Below, piece after piece: positions 34,838 through 45,202 of a DNA stretch of 64,000 nucleotides. How positions within the stretch are numbered: position 1 is the first letter of the stretch; each line of letters begins with the position of its first letter. This stretch comes from Bidens hawaiensis (Eukaryota; Streptophyta; Magnoliopsida; Asterales; Asteraceae). The stretch spans positions 2,198,501 to 2,262,500 of the forward strand of contig JAIQDT010000232.1 of NCBI GenBank assembly GCA_021521415.1. The letters are read 5' to 3'. The position numbers and the translations under genes were made by a program. The notes beneath the pieces are model-generated. The model did not search any database. It was not told the DNA's origin and was given only the letters and a program-made list of their open reading frames with translations.

Positions 34838-37800
34838 GAACAGTTGAACAGGGCTGCCCACAGTCTTTGGATTGTAGATAGCGGCTGTTCCCGGCACATG
34901 ACGGGTAACAAATATTTGTTACACGATTTAAAACCTGTTCAGGGAGCGAGAGTTAGTTTTGCTGGTGAAAGTGGAGGAAGAATTACGGGAAAAGGAACGG
35001 TGTCCAATGGGAAGATGACACTTGAGAATGTGAATTTTGTAGAAGAGCTGAAGCACAATCTGCTGAGTGTGTCGCAGATTTGTGATAAGGAGTATACTGT
35101 TCATTTCACGAAGAATGAGGCGATCGTGTTGAAGCCTGGTTTTCAGATACCAGACGAGTGGATAGTGATGACAGCTCCACGTGATACAAATACGTATGTG
35201 ATGGATATGAGGTCTACTGAAATGGCCACGGGAGAATCATGTTTAATGACGAAAGCAAGCGAATCAGAATCCGAACTATGGCACAGGAGAATGGGGCACA
35301 TTCATCTTCGGAAGATGAACCACATTGTCAAAAATGGGCTTGTGATGGGCGTTCCCTTGAAAAGTTTTAACTTTGAAGACAAATGTATTGCATGCAAGAA
35401 GGGAAAGCAACACAAGAAATCCCATCTCACCAAGAAGGTCAACTCTATTGCTAGTACTCTAGAACTGCTTCACATGGATCTCTTCGGTCTAGTGAATGTA
35501 AAAAGTCTAGGAGGTACTTCTTACTGCTTGGTGATCACTGATGACTACTCGCGATATTCGTGGGTATATTTTCTGAAATCGAAAGATGAGACGGCTCAAA
35601 TGGTGAAGAATTTGATTACTAAAGTTGAGAACGTCATGAGTAAAACAGTTAAGTTCATCAGAAGTGACAATGGGACGGAGTTCAAGAATTTTGAAATGGA
35701 GATCTTCTGTATTCAGAAAGGAATTGAACATCAATACAGCGCTCCGTATACTCCGCAACAGAATGGAGTGGCTGAAAGGAAGAACCGAACTTTAATTGAA
35801 GGAGCCAGGACTATGCTGGCAGATTCGAAGCTTCCTGTGATGTTCTGGGCTGAAGCAGTTGCTACAGCCTGCTATGTTCTGAATAGAGTGTTAACCGTTA
35901 AGAGACTTGGTAAAACTTGTTACGAGCTTATGCATGGAAGGAAGCCCAACTTGAGTGGTCTTGAACCATTCAGATCCCCTTGTTCGATCTTGAAGACAAA
36001 CTCTAAATTTGGCGAAGTAGCCGACGAAGGAATCTTAGTCGGTTATGTTGTTGGTACTCCCAACCGACGTGTCTTCAATACTTCGACTTGCAAGGTGGAG
36101 GTGGTATGTAACATTGACATCACAAGTTACCAACCGCCAAAACCAAGCAATGGGTCTGCTGAGCTTTTCGACTATGTTAAGCTTATTAAGTCGTTTAACG
36201 TACCGGATTTGGAGATTTCTGAAGAAGAAGAGAGAGCTGCGACGAAGATGATACTCGATGAGGAAGAAAATCTATTACAAAGACAGCTGATTGATAAGTG
36301 TCAACCTTCCTCATCAAACACTATCGGTACCCCTGCTGCCTCAACTGAAGAAGAATTTATCAATCCTTTTCACTCTCAGCATGAAACAACCATTGATGAG
36401 ATCTCTTCTAACTTGGAAGATAATTTGCATGTCGGTTCTGTTCCGACCACGAGAATTCATAAAGATCACCCTTTGGATAATGTGATTGGTGATGTGTCCT
36501 CAGGTGTACAAACGAGAAGTAGCTTGAATGAACACACATGTGTTTATACAAGCATTAAAGAGACAGGAATAATCAATGAATGCCTGTATACCTGCTTTAT
36601 AAGGCAGATTGAACCGAAGAATTATCAAATGGCTTTAAAGGACAGCTCGTGGGTCGAAGCCATGCAAGAAGAGTTGGCTCAATTCGAGAAGATGGAAGTT
36701 TGGACTTTGGTTGAAAAACCAAAGAATGTGCATGCAATAGGCACAAAATGGGTGTTCAAGTGCAAGAGAGATGATAAGGGGATCATTATAAGAAACAAGG
36801 CGAGGCTTGTCGTGAAAGGTTTTAATCAACAAGAGGGGATTGATTATAACGAAGTGTTCGCTCCTGTCGCCAGGTTGGAAGCCATAAGATTGTTTTTGGC
36901 GTTTGCTGCTTATGAAAAGATGAAGGTGTTTCAGCTAGATGTGAAGAGTGCGTTTTTGAATGGGAAAGTTGATGAGGTTGTGTATGTTGAGCAACCTCCG
37001 GGTTTTCCTGGCCCAGACTATCCAGATCACGTGTACAGGTTGAGCAAGGCGTTGTATGGATTACATCAGGCACCTCATGCCTGGTATGCAACTTTATCGG
37101 ATTACTTGCTCGAGAATGGTTTTGAAAGAGGGAAAATTGATAGCACGTTGTTCTTCAAAAGAGATGGAAGCGACATCCTGCTGGTACAAGTCTACGTGGA
37201 CGACATTATATTTGCTGCATCAAAAGTCTCCATGTGTCAGGAGTTTGAAGCCGTCATGAAGAAAAGGTTTGAAATGAGTGCTATGGGTGAACTAACTTTC
37301 TTTCTAGGATTGCAGGTTGATCAGAGGAAGGACGGGATGTTCATTCATCAAACGAAGTATGTTCATGATGTGCTCAAGCGCTTCAAGATGGAGGACAGTT
37401 CTCCATATGATACTCCAATCTGCGTCAATCACAAATTGGGTGCTGAAGTGGACGGTGATGCAGATGTGGACCCAACTCAATATCGGGCAATAATAGGTTC
37501 TTTAATGTACTTAACTGCATCAAGGCCTGATATAATGTTTGCTGTTTGTCTTTGTGCACGTTTTCAGACAAATCCAAAAGAATCTCATTTGAAAGGTGCA
37601 AAGAGGATACTGCGGTATCTCAAGGGCAAGCCGAAGCTGGGGTTGTGGTACCCGAGAGGAGGAGACTTGGAGCTGGTCGCTTACACAGACTCTGATTATG
37701 GAGGGTGCAATCAGAGTCGGAAGTCAACAACTGGAGGTTGTCAGTTTCTTGGTGGCAGATTGGTGTCGTGGCAATGCAAGAAGCAGACTTCAGTCGCAAT

Positions 37801-38140
37801 CTCAACCTGTGAGGCAGAATACATGGCTACATCCAACTGCTGCTCTCAGGTTCTTTGGATACAACAACAGCTGCGCGACTATGGTCTGAATTTCTTACTT
37901 ACTCCTATTTGCATTGATAACACAGCTGCTATCTCAGTAACTAACAATCCCGTGAAACATAGTAAAACTAAACACATTGACATACGTCATCATTTCATAC
38001 GGGATTGTGCTGAGAAGAAACTGATAATTCTTGAAAAGGTGGATACGCTTGATAATTTCGCTGATTTATACACTAAAGCGTTTGACAAATCCAGATTTCA
38101 AAACCTTATTGAACTAAATGGGATGATCAATCCCGAGTAA
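34832..38140 (+). CDS. Copia-B pol: protease, integrase, reverse transcriptase, RNase H
   Basis: Open for 1102 codons. The first codon given is GTG at 34832; there is no ATG near the frame's beginning, so expression must depend on gag readthrough, shifting or splicing. Domains in order: aspartic protease (VDSGCSRHMTG, Asp about residue 16); GAG-pre-integrase/integrase zinc finger (HRRMGHIHL...CIACKKGKQH); integrase core (LHMDLFG about residue 216, RSDNGTEF, PQQNGVAERKN); reverse transcriptase (QLDVKSAFLNG, YVDDIIF about residue 788); RNase H (YTDSDYGG about residue 951, STCEAEYMA, HIDIRHHFIRD). The order PR-INT-RT-RH defines Copia. All catalytic motifs are visible, so this pol could be active; it is 88-90% similar by eye to the broken copy in Copia-A. 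Confidence 0.92.
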   Translation: MQEQLNRAAHSLWIVDSGCSRHMTGNKYLLHDLKPVQGARVSFAGESGGRITGKGTVSNGKMTLENVNFVEELKHNLLSVSQICDKEYTVHFTKNEAIVLKPGFQIPDEWIVMTAPRDTNTYVMDMRSTEMATGESCLMTKASESESELWHRRMGHIHLRKMNHIVKNGLVMGVPLKSFNFEDKCIACKKGKQHKKSHLTKKVNSIASTLELLHMDLFGLVNVKSLGGTSYCLVITDDYSRYSWVYFLKSKDETAQMVKNLITKVENVMSKTVKFIRSDNGTEFKNFEMEIFCIQKGIEHQYSAPYTPQQNGVAERKNRTLIEGARTMLADSKLPVMFWAEAVATACYVLNRVLTVKRLGKTCYELMHGRKPNLSGLEPFRSPCSILKTNSKFGEVADEGILVGYVVGTPNRRVFNTSTCKVEVVCNIDITSYQPPKPSNGSAELFDYVKLIKSFNVPDLEISEEEERAATKMILDEEENLLQRQLIDKCQPSSSNTIGTPAASTEEEFINPFHSQHETTIDEISSNLEDNLHVGSVPTTRIHKDHPLDNVIGDVSSGVQTRSSLNEHTCVYTSIKETGIINECLYTCFIRQIEPKNYQMALKDSSWVEAMQEELAQFEKMEVWTLVEKPKNVHAIGTKWVFKCKRDDKGIIIRNKARLVVKGFNQQEGIDYNEVFAPVARLEAIRLFLAFAAYEKMKVFQLDVKSAFLNGKVDEVVYVEQPPGFPGPDYPDHVYRLSKALYGLHQAPHAWYATLSDYLLENGFERGKIDSTLFFKRDGSDILLVQVYVDDIIFAASKVSMCQEFEAVMKKRFEMSAMGELTFFLGLQVDQRKDGMFIHQTKYVHDVLKRFKMEDSSPYDTPICVNHKLGAEVDGDADVDPTQYRAIIGSLMYLTASRPDIMFAVCLCARFQTNPKESHLKGAKRILRYLKGKPKLGLWYPRGGDLELVAYTDSDYGGCNQSRKSTTGGCQFLGGRLVSWQCKKQTSVAISTCEAEYMATSNCCSQVLWIQQQLRDYGLNFLLTPICIDNTAAISVTNNPVKHSKTKHIDIRHHFIRDCAEKKLIILEKVDTLDNFADLYTKAFDKSRFQNLIELNGMINPE

Positions 38141-39475
38141 CCATGCTTTTCTTGTGTTAAAAAAAAAAAAAAAAAAAAAAAAACGTCACTAATCGCTTAA
38201 AATTATGTCGGTTACATTAGTTTGAAGGACTTGTCTTCAGATATGTTTTGGTCCTCATTTTCTACTTGTAGATTTTGAGGATAGCCATTAACCAGATTAC
38301 TGATAGTGACCGGGGCGGTTTATGATGAGTTTTTCATTCGTTCGCTTAAAATTAGTCGATCATACTTAGTTAGAAGGACACATACTAGTATGTGGTCGGT
38401 CCAGCTGATCCATTGGATCTTCGGGATAGCCGTTTACCTAAAGACTTTGTTTTGGTCGGGGCGATTTTTGTTAAAATTTTGAAAGAAGAGGGAAATGAAA
38501 TTATTTATCAAGTCTGTTACTTCGTAAGAAGTTCGTTAGCTATGTTAAACGGAAAATTGATCCAACCTTGGAAAATGATAGATATACTAATTCTGTGTGC
38601 TTAACTAGTGAAGTTATTAGGCTTAAAAGGCTTTAGGACAGCCATTGTATGTCATGGTAACTTTTTATGGTGCGTAAAAGTAGATGTGATACAAACTAAT
38701 TTTACTTGATTTTACGTGGAAACTCCTTAAGAGTTTTGCGTGTCTTCATTTATATCTTTCCGAATGATAGGCAGAAAAGTGATTACCCAGACATACACGA
38801 GCCCATGTGTGTTCTGATTCCCGTGGAGATAGCGTTTCAAGAAACTGCAGTGATCCAGATTCGGGACTTGCAGTTGGTTACTACTCTGAAGTCTATGTTA
38901 AATTTATCATTAAAAAAAGAAATGTGAGTTATTGAAACATTTTAGAGATGACGAAATATCAAGACTTCTCAAACTTAGAGTAAGAAGAAGAACGGGAACC
39001 AGAAGAAGAGTACTTACATGTTTAATCAGACACTATGGGTCGAAGTCAATTCGGGGTGACTTGGGGAAAGCCAAATACGCTTTGAGGATAGATAGGAGGC
39101 ATCAATATTTCTGAGTTGTTGCCCACTTATATTTTGAGACTTAATTGAATATAACTCGTATCACAGAAACGATGAAAACCATCTTAAGTTATACCTGCTT
39201 ACAACCTGTCTCTATATGTCATAATACAGCTAAACACGGATCTATGTGACAGACACGTAGTTAGTATGATTCCTGTTCGGATCTTTTCTAAAACGTAGCA
39301 GTCCCTATCGAGACTGAAATTTGATCCCTTATGCTTTAAATTTTTAAGTTTTGGTACTTATATAGTTTTATGATTTTTAACTGGTTACTTAGAATTGATC
39401 ATGTTATTTATTTCTTAAAGGAAAATTTATAATTTAATTGACAACTGTTAAAATTTTAAGGGTTAATTTTTAAAT
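38141..39475 (+). other. Spacer between pol and aORF of Copia-B, conserved with Copia-A
   Basis: An A-tract of about 26 bases (38159-38184) follows pol. Two diverged copies of a block of about 140 bases follow, each with CGCTTAAAATTA near the start and GGATAGCC / GGGATAGCC inside (38191-38335 and 38343-38475). A stretch at about 38740-38895 is almost identical to 46610-46770 (reversed) in Copia-A. It is open in one frame, but most differences between the copies change the amino acid, so it looks like conserved non-coding sequence. Confidence 0.7.
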
Positions 39476-39572
39476 ATATAGGCGATGTTGTTGAACAGGC
39501 GAAGTGGTGAATAACTTCGCCTAGGCGAAGTTATCCGTAACTTCGCCTGTACAACAGATCCCCTATATAAGG
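39476..39572 (+). promoter_or_regulatory. Candidate internal promoter for the Copia-B aORF
   Basis: A perfect 24-bp palindrome at 39511-39534 (arms ATAACTTCGCCT) and a further AACTTCGCC lie about 16 bases upstream of CCCTATATAAGGG (TATA at 39564-39570). The layout copies the LTR promoter module. Copia-A has the same at 45895-45941 on its own strand: a palindrome with arms GCGAAGTTAA, then TATATAAA. A promoter role is inferred from this recurrence. Confidence 0.5.
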
Positions 39573-40324
39573 GATACTTAAGGTCAAACTGTTCATCAGA
39601 TTTTCAAATTCCAGCGAACTTATTCACAGCGAACTTATTGTTCTTCCGGCGAACTTGATTTTAACCTCGATTACGTGTTATTTATTCCGATTTTCACACC
39701 GATCAAAGGTTCGAGATGTTGTTTTACCATATATTACAAGTTCTTTCATGCTAATCAAGGGTCGTTTCGACCCGGGTAATACCCTCGAACCTTCGGACCT
39801 TCAAACCGATTTCCAAAACTTGTTGTCACGTGTTAATCACCATTCTGATCGTCAACATGTCCTTAAAAAGCTTGTTTTAAGGATCCTTAATCGTCTAAAC
39901 TAGCCGAAACATCGGATTTCGATGTTTGCAGAATCTTACTGTCGCCGATTCAGATTCAGGCGAAGTTAGGGTTTAGGCGAAGTTATGATAACTTCGCCTG
40001 GAGCTTAAGTTCGCCTGAGGCGAAGTTATCCGTAACTTCGCCCGAAGCTTAAGTTCGCCTGAGGCGAAGTTATCCGTAACTTCGCCCAGAACTTAAATTC
40101 GCCTGAGGCGATGTTGTGATGAGGCGAAGTTAACTTTAACTTCGCCTAAGATCAATTTTACTTAGTGTTAATTAGACGAACTTAAAGCTGAAGCGAAGTT
40201 GTTCCCAACTTCGCCTCAACTTTAACTTCGCCTATACAGAGTTTATCACAACTTCGCTCATGGTAACAAAGCGAACTTGTGCTATGTCTTTATGTCGTTC
40301 TAACTTGGTTAGTTTGTTGCAGAT
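39573..40324 (+). other. Structured leader before the Copia-B aORF
   Basis: About twenty GCGAASTT/AASTTCGC sites, many as near-perfect hairpins (for example GGCGAAGTTATCCGTAACTT then CGCC, repeated around 39957-40090). It ends in TTCTAAC (branch-point-like, 40298-40304), TTTGTTGCAG and ATATGG; the AG at 40321-40322 lies two bases before the aORF ATG. Copia-A has CTCTAAC...TTTGTGTTACAG at the same place (45203-45228, minus). Confidence 0.6.
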
Positions 40325-43156
40325 ATGGCTGCGGTAGCTGGTGCTGGAGGTGCAGGAGGAGATGATGGTGACAATCAGAGACAATTTTTCCCGGGTCACA
40401 ATATGTACATCACTCTTGACCCGGAGGCGAGCGGTGTGGACGACTATCGCGAAATCATCACCTTCCTCCTGAGCTCGAGGATTTTTCATGCCATCACCAA
40501 CACTCTACCGATATCTCTACCGAACATCGAAGACTTCTGAGAGACGGTAGAATATGATTGTCGTGTTGAGCCCCCGGTCATGAGAGCGACGGTGAACAAT
40601 CAACAAGTTCAGTTTAATTCTGAACAGATCCGGGTGGCATTAAGGTTTGGTGAGGAGACTCGAGACGATCCTACAGAGTTTGTAGCTCCTTTTCGTGATG
40701 GAGCGTTTCTTCGAATGGGCTACTCTGGTCCATTAGGAGATACCCAGAGGAGGAAGGGTTTCCTTCTAGACCAGTGGCGCTTCCTCATGCACGTTATGAT
40801 AGTGTGCATGTCGGGGAGGAAGGCGGGCACAGATGGTATGGGTGCGACCATGCAGTCTGCCATGACTGCACTGACCTATAACAAGGGTTATAGCTTCAGT
40901 CAAATGGTCTTTTACGAGATAGACAGGCAAAGAAGGGCGATGTCTCGGGAGCGGTTCATTATGTACCCACGCTTTTTACAGATGATATTGAACCATTTGG
41001 CTCCGAGTCTACCTCAGAGACGCCCGATCAGATACGTCGAATCAGTGAGCAAACGTATCTTTGCTCAATGCCGCACGTCAAGTGCGAGGAGCAACCCTGA
41101 ACGTCGTCCCAGGCATACTCCTCTATTTGGGTTTTTAATCAACCCAGAGTATGCTCCTGCTGGTGGGGACGAGTTCAGAGATCCTCAACCGCAACAGGCA
41201 AGAGCAACTCAAGCGGTTCCTGCTCCTGCTGTGCCTGTTGTATCAACTGCTGAGGATATAGACCTTGACGCTGTTTTTGGAGGTCAAGGCTACTTTGACA
41301 TGGATCAAGTTGAAGAGGTGCATGTCTCAGCTGCACAGGGTTTGGGTGTGAGTATGACTAGAGCAGCTACGTCGATGGCTGACTCCGATTTGGATGAGAT
41401 TATGAATGAGGGGAGACGGTTGATGGTGTCTCGAGAAAGAACGATTGGGAAGAGGAAGAGAACGGAGGATGATGATGAGTCGGAAGAAGAAGAAGACATA
41501 CATAAGCTGATTAGAAGATCAAGACGGGAGAGGACAAGTGCTGGCATGGGAGCTGGAGAGACTTCAAGGACTGTACGATTTGCTCCGGCCGCACTGTCTG
41601 GTATGTCCATTGTTCCTTCTTCTGTACAGGTGACAAGTACAAGCGCTGCGGATGTTCCCGTGGTGGCTACATCAACGGCTAGCATTCCATCCACCACTGC
41701 TATCCAGACGTCGACTCCGGAGATCGTGTCTCTACCGCCTCCAACGCTTACTCAGTCGGTGGTAGCTGCACGATTTGTAGAGTCAACGGTCGTCACTGCT
41801 GCAGGGTTATCAGGTATGGTACCACCTGCGGTTACGCCTGCTTCTGGAGTATCGCCTTCGCCAATGTCAGACTCAGAGAGAATAGCTTCACTAGAGCGTA
41901 TCGTGGCAGAACAATCGAAGACTATTCAAAGCCTGGTGGAAGCAAATCAACTACAGGCATCCCTCCTGGTTGAGCACGGGAAGATTATAGATGCCTTGAA
42001 GGAGTTCTTGGCATCTCAGGGGGAGATGAGCTGTAAGGGCGACGAGCTCAGAACGAAGAAGAGAAATGACCGTGACGATGATCCCAATGCATCGAAAGAT
42101 GCAGGTGGTGAGCTGCCAAGAACTTCTCAAGCTCTTGGTACTTCCACAGCTGAGGGGGAGTCTACTGACGTGGCTGGTGGTTCTGGTGATGATGTGGTGT
42201 TAGTTGAGGATGATGTGATTGATGCGCTGAAGGAGCTTGATGATGATATGTTCAGCGACGATGTGCTGTTTGATGAAGATGTGCTGCCGAGTGACATGAT
42301 TGAGAAGATCGGTGAGCAGATTGTGATTGAAGATGAAATAGAAGAGGGGGAGATAGTATAAGAAGGAGTTGAACACGAGATCCCTGATGTAGAGAAAGCC
42401 GACATGGGTGTTGAGATGGATGAGACTGAGTGGGAGGAGCAGCCTAGGTGGAAGGAAGGCTGTGCTCATTGGTTTATTAAGACCAAGAAGCCTGCTGTTC
42501 CAGCCATGTTCAAGAAGAGTAATAACATCAAAGGCTATGCTGAGTCGAAGAAGGGAATCATCTGTTGGATTTATGATGAACAGATCAAGTTGTTTGTGGT
42601 GAAGCGTTATGATGGTATTCAATACTTCAAGAGAATGTTGAGATCTCTCAATACGTTGCCGGAATGTGAGGTGAAAGATTTGGCCAGGTTGGGCCTGATA
42701 AATAGAAGTGACAACAATATGGCAAGAATGATTGAGAAGATTATGTGGAAAGAAGGCATAAAAGAAAAGAAGTTTGAACTATTAAAGCCACAGAAGGGAA
42801 AGCTCATGGAGGATACAGAGAGGGGATTGAGAGCAGATGGCAAGCCATGGATGGTGATGAAGTACAAACCGATCCGATGCATCAAGGAGGTTTCAATGAA
42901 GACTATGCCTCAAGATGTGTTGAAGAATCTAAAATGGTGGTACGTTGATTGCCAGACTGCTGAAGTCGTGATGGAAGACGAAGATGAACAAGAAGTGCTG
43001 AGGGTGTACGACCCGATGCATCTTGTTAACTTATCGAAAGCTGATTTGCAAGTGTTGAATGAAAAGAAGATATTCTATATTCCTGCTTGGAAGGATGAAG
43101 CAAGGAAATATCAGCGAGTAGTAACGGTGTGTGTTAGAGAAGGAGTGCATGCTTGA
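40325..43156 (+). pseudogene. Copia-B aORF: large post-pol protein of unknown function
   Basis: One frame of 944 codons, interrupted by TGA at 40538-40540 (Trp codon in Copia-A) and TAA at 42359-42361 (Glu codon in Copia-A). The N-terminal domain (about residues 1-270) includes FFPGHNMYITLDP, the block VALRFGEETRDDPTEFVAPF, RRKGFLLDQWRFLMHVMIVC and LFGFLINPEYAP. A low-complexity linker follows with a basic, nuclear-signal-like patch (GKRKRTE, about residue 375) next to an acidic run. A coiled coil spans about residues 515-570. An acidic linker leads to a conserved C-terminal domain (about residues 700-943; RWKEGCAHWF...LFVVKRYDGIQYFKR...REGVHA). No transmembrane segment or signal peptide is evident, so it does not look like a classic envelope. 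Comparable post-pol frames are known in Sireviruses; function unknown. Confidence 0.82.
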
Positions 43157-43206
43157 AGATACAGGGTTACGAGACAAGAGCTGAAAGATCAAGATATGAA
43201 GCTACT

Positions 43207-43220
43207 GCCAAGGGGGAGTC
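43207..43220 (+). other. Polypurine tract of Copia-B
   Basis: GCCAAGGGGGAGTC directly before the 3' LTR. Confidence 0.9.
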
Positions 43221-43686
43221 TGTTGGTACATAGATGTCAGTAGTTCATATGTCTAATGTCTGTAATCGAGTCTGTAATATTGTTTATGTAATTGTTTGTT
43301 TAGAAGCGAAGTTGTTGACAAGTTCGCATAGGCGAACTTGTTAACCAAGCGAAGTTGTTAACAAGTTCGCCTAGGCGAACTTGTTGAACGAGCGAAGTTA
43401 TAGACAACTTCGCCTGAGGCGAAGTTGTCGTGTATTTATATAGGCTTCGGGTTTACTGTTCAGGGGTGGTTAATTTGGTTATTTAAGTGTAATTCATTGA
43501 GTCGAGTGACGTGAGGTCGAGAGGCTGTAAGTAACACGGTTTGAGTTATCAATATAACGTGAGTTTTGTTCGTATCGTGTGTACGTGTGTTTGTGTGATT
43601 ATATTCTACGTCCGTAACGATCTACACAGGGATTCCGCACCTGTGTATATCGGGATATCTCGTGTGATCCGTCCAGGGAACCTACA
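43221..43686 (+). mobile_element. 3' LTR of Copia-B
   Basis: Differs from the 5' LTR at three positions (TTTAAGTG for TTTACGTG, GATTATA for GATGATA, GATATCTC for GATAACTC). It is followed by the second GTAAC TSD. Confidence 0.95.
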
Positions 43687-45200
43687 GTAACCGACAACCC
43701 TGCAGTGGCAACAACCGTCGACTCAACAAACCTTGCAACGACCTCCGATGGAGTAAGAGTTGGAGGGGGCAAGGACACAATCTCCGGAGCCTGGAGCTGA
43801 AATGTAGTGGGTGGTATGCCAAAAGAAGATGAGGTAGTCACCACGGGAACATCCGTGGCGATTGTCCCTGTAACTGGCAATGATGAAGGGACTATGGTCA
43901 TACCAGACAGTGCGGGTGGAGTGAAACGAACCACTCTTGAGCTCTCAACAGCTCCCGAACCTGCACCTGCCCTTTCCCTTCTCGCTCTACGAACCAAACG
44001 ATGTAAATCTTCCTCAAAATCCGAATCACTGTCATCGGTGTCTCTCTTTCTCTTCCCATGAATCCTTTCTTGTGTAACTAAAATCCGTCTAGCTTCAGCC
44101 ACATCATCATCTGAGGAATCAGAGTCAGCCTCCGTCGTAGCTGCCATTTCCACATCCACACTAGTAACACGTGAAACCGAGACCTGTACATCTTCCTCTG
44201 GATCAACACGTTCCATATCAAAGAATCCTTGGCCGCCAAAAGCAGCTACAAGATCAACGTGTTCCTCCGGTGCCACAACAGGAGCAGCAGGTAAAGCTTG
44301 TTGTACCTCAGGCGGTGGTTGAGGTGCTCCAGCCTGTTGTGGTGCCGGATCCCGAAACTCGTCCCCACGAGCTGGAACATACTCTGGGTTGATCAAGTAC
44401 CCAAATAATGGAGTATGTCGAGGACGGAGCTCAGGTTTACTCCTCGCACTTGATGATCTGCACTGGGCGAAGATTCGCTTGCTGACACTTTCCACATACC
44501 GAATCGGACGGCGCTGAGGTAACGAGGGGGCCACGTGATTCAAGATCATTTGAAGGAATCTTGGGTATATTAAGAATCTCTCACGCGCCACCGCTCATCT
44601 TTGACGGTCTATCTCGTAGAACACCATCTGACTGAAGCTATAACGCTTGTTATAAGTCAGTGCAGTCATTGCCGACTGCATGGTCGCACCCATTCCATCC
44701 GTACCGGCCTTTCTCCCCGACATACACACGATCATCACGTGCATAAGAAAGCGCCATTGATCTAACAAGAAACCCTTGCGTCTCTGAGTATCCCCCAAAG
44801 AACCAGAATAGCCCATTCTCAGAAAAGCACCATCTCTGAATGGAGCCACGAAGTCTGTAGGGTCATTTCTCGTTTCATCCCCAAACTGCAAAGCCACCCT
44901 GATCTGCTCAGACGAGAACTGCACTACCTGATTGTTAACCGCTGCACGCATAACTGGGGGCTCGACTCGACAATCATATTCAACTGTCTGCCAGAAATCT
45001 TCTATGTTTATAGGCAGTGTTGTAGTAATAGTGTGGAAGATACGCGAGCGGATATGAAACGTGATGATTTCGCGAAAATTATCAACACCGCTCGCATCTG
45101 GGTCCAGAGTTATGTACATGTTATGCCCCGGGAAAAACTGCCGATTGTTATCTCCTCCTTCGTCACCACCTGCACCACCTGCTCCCGCTACAGCTGCCAT
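43687..45200 (-). pseudogene. Copia-A aORF, N-terminal piece
   Basis: Begins MAAVAGAGGAGGDEGG at 45200 and is open to 44595, where a TGA replaces an Arg codon of Copia-B. It then continues in frame (ARERFLIYPRFLQMILNHVA ... FESTV...) to the Copia-B insertion at 43686. The N-terminal domain is about 85-90% identical by eye to that of Copia-B, the linker much less so. The rest of the gene is at 31146-30321 and 19061-18487. Confidence 0.88.
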
Positions 45201-45202
45201 AT

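Larger units (their letters stand above)
31147..43686 (+). mobile_element. Copia-B: Sirevirus-type Copia element nested in Copia-A
   Basis: Its two 466-bp LTRs (31147-31612 and 43221-43686) differ at only three positions by eye. The TSD GTAAC at 31142-31146 and 43687-43691 is perfect. The order is LTR, PBS, long leader, gag, pol (PR-INT-RT-RH), spacer, aORF, polypurine tract, LTR. It belongs to the same family as Copia-A but has a different LTR sequence and lies in the opposite orientation, inside Copia-A's aORF. Pol is open over 1102 codons; gag carries three in-frame stops and the aORF two. Confidence 0.95.

Noticed and set aside
38159..38184. A-tract after pol as a poly-A tail of a retrocopied gene
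   Set aside because: It is followed by spacer sequence collinear with Copia-A, whose own A-tract at the same place is shorter; it is an internal homopolymer.
38706..38927. Short peptide conserved between Copia-A and Copia-B spacers (IFPNDRQKSDYP)
   Set aside because: Base differences between the copies are mostly non-synonymous, so conservation appears to be non-coding.
41305..41697. 130-residue minus-strand frame opposite the aORF
   Set aside because: Shadow of the aORF linker in an antisense frame; no independent evidence.
40325..43156. Classic retroviral-type envelope gene
   Set aside because: Position after pol fits, but no signal peptide, transmembrane helix or cleavage site is visible; a basic, coiled-coil protein is seen instead.
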